Source: Dehalococcoidia bacterium
GTDB lineage: Bacteria > Chloroflexota > Dehalococcoidia > Tepidiformales > Tepidiformaceae
Length of the DNA stretch: 5,074 nucleotides
Direction: 5' to 3'
Assembly (NCBI GenBank): GCA_007126855.1
Contig: SLAK01000034.1
Coordinates: 1 to 5,074 of the forward strand
Of this stretch, positions 1-5,074 are shown in pieces. The notes below the pieces were generated by a model. That model saw only the letters and a program-made list of their open reading frames with translations, did no database searches and was not told the origin of the DNA. Numbering within the stretch: the stretch's first letter is position 1; the number at the start of each line of letters is the position of its first letter. Made by a program: the position numbers and the translations under genes.

Positions 1-1040
1 ACGGCCTTTTCGGCTTTTTATCTCATGACATCGCGATTGACCTTGGGACCGCGAACACGCTGGTGATGGTGCGCGGCAAGGGTATCGTGATCAATGAGCC
101 GTCGGTGGTGGCCATCGACCGCATCACGAAGAAGATCCTTGCGATTGGCGACGAGGCGAAGCGGATGGTGGGCCGGACGCCGGCAAGCATCATCGCGGTG
201 CGGCCGCTGCGGGACGGGGTGATTTCGGACTTTGAAGTGACGGAGAAGATGCTCGGCTACTTCATCCGCTCGGTACATGAACGCACATTCCTGGCGCAGC
301 CGCGGGTGGTGGTGGGGATACCGAGCGGCGTGACCGAGGTGGAGAAGCGCGCTGTGCACGACGCGGCGCTGAGCGCGGGCGCGCGGGCCTGCTACCTGAT
401 CGAGGAGCCGATGGCGGCGGCGATCGGTTCGGGGCTGCCGGTGATGGAAGCGGCGGGCTGCATGATTGTGGACATCGGCGGCGGGACGACCGAGGTAGCG
501 GTGATCTCGCTCGGCGGCATGGTGGTGAGCACGTCGATCCGCGTGGCCGGCGACGAGATGGACCGCGACATCATGTCGTACGCGCGCCAGGTGCATAACC
601 TGCTGATCGGCGAGCGGACGGCGGAGGAGATCAAGCAGATGGCGGGGTCGGCGGCGCCGCTGGACCCGGAAGAGACGGTGACCCTTCGCGGGCGGGACCT
701 TGCCACCGGTCTGCCGAAGGCGGTTGAGGTAAGCACGGTGGAAATTCGTGACGCGCTGGCGGGTTCGATCAGCGCGATCGTGGAGGCAGTGCGCTCATCG
801 ATCGAGGTGACGCCGCCGGAGCTGGTGAGCGACCTGATGGCGCACGGCATTGCGCTGGCCGGGGGCGGCGCGATGTTGCGCGGGCTCGACCGGCGGCTGA
901 GCCAGGAGACCCGCTTCCCAGTGTACGTAGCGGAAGACCCGCTGCTGTGCGTGGTGCGGGGATGCGGGGAAGTGCTGGAAGAACAGGCGATGTTAAGCAA
1001 GGTGCAGTCGCAGCTAGCTTCGCGGCGAGGCAGACGCTAG
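1..1040 (+). CDS. mreB: Rod shape-determining protein MreB, 5' partial
   Basis: Actin-like ATPase that forms membrane-associated filaments in the cytoplasm and positions the elongation machinery. The frame is open from base 3 and gives 345 visible residues beginning GLFGFLSHDIAIDLGTANT; no start codon is present in frame before this conserved stretch, so the true start lies just upstream of the window. The GTG at 63 would cut into the first phosphate loop and is not the start. Counting from the first visible residue: phosphate-1 motif DLGTANT at 13-19, VGIPSGVTEVEK at 104-115, EEPMAAAIGSG from 134, phosphate-2 motif DIGGGTTE at 157-164, GDEMD at 183-187, LLIGERTAEEIK at 200-211, and adenosine motif LAGGGAMLRG at 285-294. 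The visible length fits the usual 330-350 residues, so only a few residues are missing. The short hydrophobic N-terminus (GLFGFL) might help membrane contact, which is inference. The usual GTG near the C-terminus reads GCG (Gly-Cys-Gly) here. The gene is followed at 28 bp by mreC. Confidence 0.97.
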   Translation, partial: GLFGFLSHDIAIDLGTANTLVMVRGKGIVINEPSVVAIDRITKKILAIGDEAKRMVGRTPASIIAVRPLRDGVISDFEVTEKMLGYFIRSVHERTFLAQPRVVVGIPSGVTEVEKRAVHDAALSAGARACYLIEEPMAAAIGSGLPVMEAAGCMIVDIGGGTTEVAVISLGGMVVSTSIRVAGDEMDRDIMSYARQVHNLLIGERTAEEIKQMAGSAAPLDPEETVTLRGRDLATGLPKAVEVSTVEIRDALAGSISAIVEAVRSSIEVTPPELVSDLMAHGIALAGGGAMLRGLDRRLSQETRFPVYVAEDPLLCVVRGCGEVLEEQAMLSKVQSQLASRRGRR

Positions 1041-1059
1041 CATCGTTTGACGGTTATTC

Positions 1060-1064
1060 GAGGG
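1060..1064 (+). promoter_or_regulatory. Shine-Dalgarno site of mreC
   Basis: GAGGG lies 4 bases before the ATG at 1069, in the only intergenic gap of the window (1041-1068). An in-frame TGA at 1048-1050 excludes any start further upstream, so the site and the stop together fix the mreC start. I see no convincing terminator or promoter in the 28-bp gap, which supports co-transcription with mreB. Confidence 0.7.
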
Positions 1065-1068
1065 CGCC

Positions 1069-1899
1069 ATGCTGATTTTCCAGCGCTATGCGTATTGGGC
1101 CGGCGCTATGGTGGGGCTGGCAATGGTGTTTGCGGTCGCCAGCCAGGCGGGGGTGCTGAACCCCGTCCAGGGTGTGTTTCTCCGGGTTACATCGCCGATC
1201 GAAAGCGGTGTCGGAAGCGTGCTGCGGCCGGTTGGCGCCTTTGTGACCGACGCGGGCCGCATCCGGAGCCTGCAGCAGGAGAACCGCGAACTGCGCCTGC
1301 AGGTTGAAGACCTGCAAAACCAGGTGGCCCAGCTCCAGCAGGACGCTGCGGAGATCCCGGAGCTGCGGCAGGCGCTGGGCATCATTGACGAAGCCGGCGG
1401 CGATACCTTCGAGGCGGCATCGGTGCTGACACGGGACGCCTTTCCCTTTAGCGACGTCATCCGGGTGAACAAGGGCAGCAACGATGGCATCCGCGTGGGC
1501 ATGGTGGTGCGTTCGACGCAGGGCTCGCTGGTGGGGACGGTGACGGAGACCTTCCCCAGCCAGTCGCTGGTGCGGCTGATCAGCGACAGCCGGAGTTCGG
1601 TAAACGCGGAGATCGCGGGGACGGCGATCGAGGGCAATGTGCGTGGCTCGGCAACGAAGACAGTGAAGTTCGACCTTGCGCAGGGCAACATCAGCACGGG
1701 CGACCAGGTGATCACCTCGGGCGTGGGCGACAACTACCCGCGGGGGCTGCCGATCGGCACCGTGGTCGAGGTGGAGGGCACGCCGCAGGACCTCTACCTG
1801 GACGTGACGATCGAGCCGCACGTGCGGCTATCGCGGCTGACGACCGTGCTGATTGAGACAAGCTTTGACCCGGGCAGGCAGATGCTGGAGCAGCAATGA
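1069..1899 (+). CDS. mreC: Rod shape-determining protein MreC
   Basis: Bitopic membrane scaffold of the elongasome. In studied bacteria it binds PBP2 through its extracytoplasmic beta domains and helps activate the RodA-PBP2 pair. The 276-residue protein is of normal size. It shows a short cytoplasmic start, one membrane segment at about residues 8-30, a linker, a coiled coil at about 63-104 (rich in Leu, Gln and Glu, starting RIRSLQQENRELRLQ), and then the paired beta domains. Family-like motifs are VNKGSNDGIRVGMVV at 133-147, LISDSRSSVNAEI at 170-182 and a GDQVITSG...YPRGLPIGTV block at 211-232. The start at 1069 has GAGGG upstream and cannot be extended because of a stop at 1048. Its TGA overlaps the mreD start by four bases. 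No cysteine is present, and there is no long Pro-rich C-terminal tail. Confidence 0.96.
   Translation: MLIFQRYAYWAGAMVGLAMVFAVASQAGVLNPVQGVFLRVTSPIESGVGSVLRPVGAFVTDAGRIRSLQQENRELRLQVEDLQNQVAQLQQDAAEIPELRQALGIIDEAGGDTFEAASVLTRDAFPFSDVIRVNKGSNDGIRVGMVVRSTQGSLVGTVTETFPSQSLVRLISDSRSSVNAEIAGTAIEGNVRGSATKTVKFDLAQGNISTGDQVITSGVGDNYPRGLPIGTVVEVEGTPQDLYLDVTIEPHVRLSRLTTVLIETSFDPGRQMLEQQ
1887..1890 (+). promoter_or_regulatory. Shine-Dalgarno site of mreD, inside mreC
   Basis: GGAG within the last codons of mreC sits 5 bases before the ATG at 1896. Together with the ATGA stop/start overlap it supports 1896 as the mreD start and coupled translation of mreC and mreD. Confidence 0.6.
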
Positions 1900-2414
1900 A
1901 GGCCGGGGTGATCTTCGTTTTACTGCTGATGCTGTGCTATGCACAGGTGACCGCCGCACCGTTCTTCATGGTGTCGGCGGCGCAGGCGGACTTGCTGCTG
2001 GTGTCGCTGGCGATCCTGCTGGTGTTCCAGGGGCCGAAGGTGGCGATGGTAAGCCTGCCGGTGATCGCCGTCTTGCTGGGCTTCGTTTCGGACCGGTCGC
2101 CGGCGGTGTTGATCATCGCATTGCTGCCGTTGCTACCGCTGGCGTACTGGCTGGAGGAGGCAGCACCGACGGTGGCGCGATATGCCCAGACGCTGTTCGC
2201 GGTGGGAGTGACGGGCCTGTGGGCGCGGACGGTGCTATCGATCACGGTATTTGCGCAAGGGGCGCCGGTGGATGTTGGGGCGCTGATCTTCCAGGTGCTT
2301 GTACCTGGTCTTATCCTTGACTTAACTTTACTTTCGTTGGCCTACCTGGGTTGCCGTCTCCTAGGATGGGAGCCGCGGAGCCTTTCCCCCGCGAGGCAGC
2401 GGTACCGGGCATGA
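1896..2414 (+). CDS. mreD: Rod shape-determining protein MreD
   Basis: Small polytopic inner-membrane protein of the elongasome, usually encoded right after mreC and thought to work with it in controlling PBP2-RodA. The 172 residues are almost wholly hydrophobic, with probable membrane segments near 4-22, 31-45, 49-65, 69-86, 99-118 and 128-155, close to the five or six expected. The QADLLLVSLAILLVFQGPK stretch at 30-48 resembles the conserved MreD N-terminal half, where a P/A-D-hydrophobic run precedes a short G-P/R turn. The C-terminus is short, basic and probably cytoplasmic. Sequence conservation in this family is low, so the call rests on hydropathy, length and position between mreC and the PBP2 gene as much as on motifs. 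The last 40 codons include a run of A/T-ending codons (about 2298-2339) unlike the rest of the gene. The TGA overlaps the preferred PBP2 start by four bases. Confidence 0.92.
   Translation: MKAGVIFVLLLMLCYAQVTAAPFFMVSAAQADLLLVSLAILLVFQGPKVAMVSLPVIAVLLGFVSDRSPAVLIIALLPLLPLAYWLEEAAPTVARYAQTLFAVGVTGLWARTVLSITVFAQGAPVDVGALIFQVLVPGLILDLTLLSLAYLGCRLLGWEPRSLSPARQRYRA
2291..2308. repeat. Perfect 6-bp inverted repeat within mreD
   Basis: CCAGGT and ACCTGG are separated by six bases (gcttgt), giving a perfect dyad or a 6-bp hairpin stem. The second arm's TACCTGG recurs as a direct repeat at 2343-2349, 41 bases on. The repeat opens the AT-richer patch before the PBP2 gene. It could be an operator or an mRNA hairpin, but it is short enough to arise by chance in a coding sequence; no function is assigned. 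Confidence 0.3.
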
Positions 2415-4348
2415 CGCTATTCGAAGGTAAACCGCCTCCTGACCCGGGTCCGACACGAGTGCGGCCCCGCAGTAATCTGACCGCCCTGCGGATCGCCGTC
2501 CTGGTGCTCTTCGGCATCCTCGCCATCCGCCTGGCGGACATGCAGATCATCAAGGGCTCCGAGTACCAGGAACGGTCGCGGAACAACCACATCCAGGCAG
2601 AGCAACTGCTGCCGGCGCGCGGGCTGATCCTCGACGCGCAGGGGCGGCCGTTGGTGGAGAACGTCGGGCTCTATTCAGCGACGATTGTGCCCGAGCTGCT
2701 CCCGGAAGCGGAGGAAAAGCGCCGGGTGCTCTACCGCTACCTTGAACGGATCCTGGACGTGCAGGAACTGGACATTTATGCGCTGGTGACCCAGGCGGAG
2801 GCGGAGGGCGCGGAATCGCAGGCGATGGTGGTGAAGAAGCACCTGACGCGCGAAGAGGCGCTCAAGGTGCGGGAGGTGGAGGCGGATATGCCGGGCGTGA
2901 GCCTGACTATCCAGCCGGGGCGGCGCTACATCGGCGGGGACACGTTTTCACCGTTGCTCGGGTATATCGGGCTACCTTCTGCTGAGGAGTGGCCTCGGTT
3001 GCGGGAGCAGGGCTACCAGTTCAACCAACCGGTGGGGAAGATGGGCATCGAGCTGCAGTATGAGTCGCAGCTCCGCGGGACGGTGGGCTGGAGTTACAAC
3101 GAGGTCAACGCTTACGGCGACGTGGTGAATGTGCTGGAAACGGAGGACCCGGTGCCGGGCAACAGCCTGAAGCTGTCGCTGGACAGGGAGCTGCAGGACT
3201 ACATCGAGGAAGCGCTGCTGGGCGGCATGAAGGGCGCGACCAAGGCCGCAGCCGTGGTGATGGACGTAAACACGGGCGCGGTGCTGGGCATGGTGTCGGT
3301 GCCGACGTGGGACAACAACATCTTTAGCGAGATTGACCTTCGCGAAGAGGAATACCGGCAGTTGCTCACCGACCCGAGGAAGCCGCTGCTGAACCAGGCG
3401 GTGAACCCGGCGGCGCCGGGTTCGACCTTTAAGCTGGTGACGGCCGCCGGCGCGCTTGAAGAAGGCAACATTGTCCCGGAGACGGGGCTGAACGTGACCA
3501 GCCGGACGCGCTGGTTCGAAGGCGACGACGGGGTGATGTACGCGTTCGAGGACTGGGCGGTGCACGGCTACGTGAACCTGCACAGCGCGATTGCGAAGTC
3601 GTCGAACCTGTATTTCTACATGGCGTCGTGCGGGTTCCCGGACGAGGGCCGGCCGGGGATGGGCTCGGACATCTACGATTCGGCCTACCGGTTGCGTTAT
3701 TACGCGCAGCGCTTCGGCTACGGCCGGCCGACGGGCATCGACACGGGCGATGAGGCGCCCGGGATCATCCCCGACCCGGAGTGGAAGTGGGAGTCGCGCG
3801 ACCACCCGATGTTCAACCCCGAGGACCGGGAGTGGTATTACGCAGACACGTGCTTCATGGGCATCGGCCAGGGCGACGTGACGGCGACGCCGCTGCAGGT
3901 GACACGGATGACCGCGGCGATAGCCAACGGTGGCAACCTGGTGGTGCCGCGGACCGTGTGGGAAGTACTGTCACCGGACGGCGAAGTCGTGCGCACCTAT
4001 GAGCCCGAATGGGAGGAGGTGCCGGTCGACCCGCAGCACCTGCACGAGATCCGCCAGGGGATGATCATGACAGTCCATGGCCAGGATGCATCCGGCCGGC
4101 TGGCGCATGCGCCGGGGCTGCGTGTCGCCGGCAAGACGGGTACCGCGGAGTTCACGACGCCGGAAGGCCTGGAGCTGGAGCACGGGTGGTTCACCGGCTA
4201 CTACCCCTATGACGACCCGCAGGTTGCGGTGACCGTGTTCTACGACCGTGGTTCGGGCGGTCTTGATGCGGCGCCAGTGGCCGCGCAGATCTTTGCGTTC
4301 TTCGACGAACTGCAAAAGCAGCAGCTTGTGCGGGGCCAGGGCGAATGA
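2411..4348 (+). CDS. mrdA: Penicillin-binding protein 2 (class B, peptidoglycan DD-transpeptidase)
   Basis: Membrane-anchored DD-transpeptidase that crosslinks new peptidoglycan during elongation as partner of RodA. From the ATG at 2411 the protein has 645 residues, normal for the family. In order: a Pro-rich basic cytoplasmic tail (1-24), one membrane anchor (about 25-44), a non-catalytic pedestal domain (about 60-255, with the conserved PARGLILDAQGRPL at 68-81), and the transpeptidase domain (about 275-635). The active site is complete: S338-T-F-K341 with the acylated serine, S397-S-N399, and K575-T-G-T578. GIGQGD at 485-490 and FGYGRPTGID at 435-444 are also typical. The only two cysteines, C407 and C481, lie in the catalytic domain in a region longer than in E. 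coli PBP2. The start is chosen because its ATG overlaps the mreD stop (ATGA), as at the neighbouring junctions. ATG 2366 and TTG 2351 are in frame upstream and would add 15 or 20 residues. The Shine-Dalgarno signal is poor: GAGG lies 14 bases away. Often also named pbp2 or pbpA. Confidence 0.96.
   Translation: MTLFEGKPPPDPGPTRVRPRSNLTALRIAVLVLFGILAIRLADMQIIKGSEYQERSRNNHIQAEQLLPARGLILDAQGRPLVENVGLYSATIVPELLPEAEEKRRVLYRYLERILDVQELDIYALVTQAEAEGAESQAMVVKKHLTREEALKVREVEADMPGVSLTIQPGRRYIGGDTFSPLLGYIGLPSAEEWPRLREQGYQFNQPVGKMGIELQYESQLRGTVGWSYNEVNAYGDVVNVLETEDPVPGNSLKLSLDRELQDYIEEALLGGMKGATKAAAVVMDVNTGAVLGMVSVPTWDNNIFSEIDLREEEYRQLLTDPRKPLLNQAVNPAAPGSTFKLVTAAGALEEGNIVPETGLNVTSRTRWFEGDDGVMYAFEDWAVHGYVNLHSAIAKSSNLYFYMASCGFPDEGRPGMGSDIYDSAYRLRYYAQRFGYGRPTGIDTGDEAPGIIPDPEWKWESRDHPMFNPEDREWYYADTCFMGIGQGDVTATPLQVTRMTAAIANGGNLVVPRTVWEVLSPDGEVVRTYEPEWEEVPVDPQHLHEIRQGMIMTVHGQDASGRLAHAPGLRVAGKTGTAEFTTPEGLELEHGWFTGYYPYDDPQVAVTVFYDRGSGGLDAAPVAAQIFAFFDELQKQQLVRGQGE
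4338..4341 (+). promoter_or_regulatory. Weak Shine-Dalgarno site of rodA, inside mrdA
   Basis: AGGG lies only 3 bases before the ATG at 4345, closer than ideal. The ATGA overlap with the PBP2 stop suggests that ribosomes finishing mrdA re-start here, so a strong site may not be needed. Confidence 0.4.
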
Positions 4349-5074
4349 GCATCACACTCGACCGGTCGGAGGGGCTGCGATCCCGGCGAGGCGCCCTGGG
4401 CGCATGGGACCGTTTCGACATCTGGATGGTGCTCGCGGCGATCGGCCTGGTCGTTTACGGGCTGCTCTTGATCTACAGCGGATCGAGCACGATGTACGAC
4501 GGGCCAGCGTTGAGCCTGAACAACCCGGTGGTGAAGCAGGGGATGTTCGCGGCGATAGGCATCGTGATGATGCTGGTGGTCTCGCGCTTCGACTACCACT
4601 ACCTGACGCATTACTGGTGGGTGCTGTACGCGGCGTCGATCGTGTCGCTGATTGGCGTGTTTTTCCTGGGACATACGGCGTTTGGCGCGACGCGGTGGTT
4701 CGAATTCGGGCCAATCCAGTTGCAGCCATCGGAGTTCGCGAAGGTCGCGGTGATCGTGACAATGGCGCACTTTTTCCAGCAGTGGGGCGGGAACGCAAAA
4801 GAGGTGCGGCCGTTTCTGATGTCGCTGCTGATTGTGGCGCCGGTGGTGGGGCTGGTGTTCATCCAGCCGGACCTTGGGACGAGCCTGATCTTCATCGCGG
4901 TGTGGCTGGGGATGGTGACTGTGGCGGGGGTGAGCCGGAACCACCTGATAATCCTTGGGGCGCTGGTGGTCGCGATCATGCCCTTTGCCTGGGCCTTCCT
5001 CGTAGCCGACTACCAGGTCGAGCGCATCTCGGTGCTGATCGACCCCTACGAGGACCAGGATGGGCTTGGCGCAG
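4345..5074 (+). CDS. mrdB: Peptidoglycan glycosyltransferase RodA (SEDS family), 3' partial
   Basis: Polytopic membrane enzyme that polymerises lipid II into glycan strands, working with PBP2. The window holds 243 complete codons and one extra base; SEDS proteins usually have about 370 or more residues, so roughly the last third is missing. After a basic cytoplasmic N-terminus (1-22, with RSRRG) come probable membrane segments near 25-45, 65-80, 91-109, 131-145, 158-173, 178-195 and 200-221. Diagnostic SEDS motifs are GATRWFEFGPIQLQPSEFAK at 114-133 and QPDLGTS at 174-180. The segment LIDPYEDQDGLGA at 231-243 is the start of the extracellular loop that holds the proposed catalytic aspartate. 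RodA is favoured over FtsW by the adjacent PBP2 and mreBCD genes; the sequence alone would not separate them firmly. The start ATG overlaps the mrdA stop by four bases. Also called rodA. Confidence 0.95.
   Translation, partial: MSITLDRSEGLRSRRGALGAWDRFDIWMVLAAIGLVVYGLLLIYSGSSTMYDGPALSLNNPVVKQGMFAAIGIVMMLVVSRFDYHYLTHYWWVLYAASIVSLIGVFFLGHTAFGATRWFEFGPIQLQPSEFAKVAVIVTMAHFFQQWGGNAKEVRPFLMSLLIVAPVVGLVFIQPDLGTSLIFIAVWLGMVTVAGVSRNHLIILGALVVAIMPFAWAFLVADYQVERISVLIDPYEDQDGLGA

Noticed and set aside
63..65. GTG at 63 as the start of mreB
   Set aside because: The in-frame sequence before it encodes the conserved phosphate-1 motif DLGTANT, so starting here would destroy the ATP site.
1013..1041. Two GCTAGC sites, at 1013-1018 and 1036-1041, that could pair as a hairpin around the mreB stop
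   Set aside because: The stem would be only 6 bp with a 17-base loop and no T-run follows, so it is not a credible terminator. It is more likely two chance palindromes.
1706..1717. Perfect 12-bp palindrome AGGTGATCACCT inside mreC
   Set aside because: It encodes the conserved QVITS part of the MreC GDxVxTSG motif with ordinary codons, is single in the window and is far from any gene start.
1853..2320. Alternative plus-strand frame of 155 codons across the mreC/mreD junction
   Set aside because: It is a Gly/Ala-rich shadow of mreD in another frame, without domain or ribosome site.
2317..2345. TTGACT as the -35 of a promoter for mrdA
   Set aside because: No acceptable -10 box lies 16-18 bases downstream (the sequence there is GGCCTACC), so it is not listed as a promoter; the AT-rich patch is kept only as a finding.
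2972..3805. Long minus-strand open frame (277 codons) opposite mrdA, with others opposite mreB, mreC and rodA
   Set aside because: The translations are rich in Arg and His with no recognisable domain, lie wholly antisense to well-identified genes, and are expected from high-GC codon bias.
1..5074. A novel or undescribed system
   Set aside because: Every base except a 28-bp gap belongs to the well-known mreBCD-mrdA-rodA cluster in its usual order, with intact motifs and no inserted gene.

Overview
The window is a GC-rich (roughly two-thirds G+C by eye), densely packed, single-strand cell-shape operon in the order mreB-mreC-mreD-mrdA(PBP2)-mrdB(rodA). All five genes are on the + strand. Both ends cut a gene: mreB lacks only its first few codons, and rodA is visible for 243 codons before the window stops. 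No tRNA, rRNA, mobile element, CRISPR array, prophage or toxin/defence gene is visible. All five reading frames are intact. The large open frames on the minus strand look like high-GC shadows.

Layout: 1-1040 MreB (actin-like filament protein, 3' complete). A 28-bp gap, 1041-1068, carries a Shine-Dalgarno site. 1069-1899 MreC, 1896-2414 MreD, 2411-4348 PBP2 transpeptidase and 4345-5074 RodA glycosyltransferase follow. The last three junctions all share the same 4-base ATGA overlap of stop and start, which suggests one mRNA with translational coupling from mreC to rodA. No gene-free stretch longer than 28 bases exists.

The genes encode one machine, the elongasome (Rod complex). MreB filaments lie on the inner face of the membrane. 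MreC and MreD link them across the membrane to the RodA-PBP2 pair. RodA polymerises glycan from lipid II and PBP2 crosslinks the peptides. The operon therefore indicates a rod-shaped or elongating bacterium that makes peptidoglycan.

The organism cannot be fixed from this order, which is widespread. Protein style and GC content are compatible with a Chloroflexota-type bacterium (a peptidoglycan-bearing lineage), but this is a weak inference without a search.

I see no undescribed system here. The points worth a second look are small: the triple ATGA chain; an AT-richer, codon-atypical patch with an inverted repeat near the end of mreD; an uncertain PBP2 start; an enlarged PBP2 loop region that holds the protein's only two cysteines; and an unusual spacing in the RodA catalytic-loop motif at the window edge.
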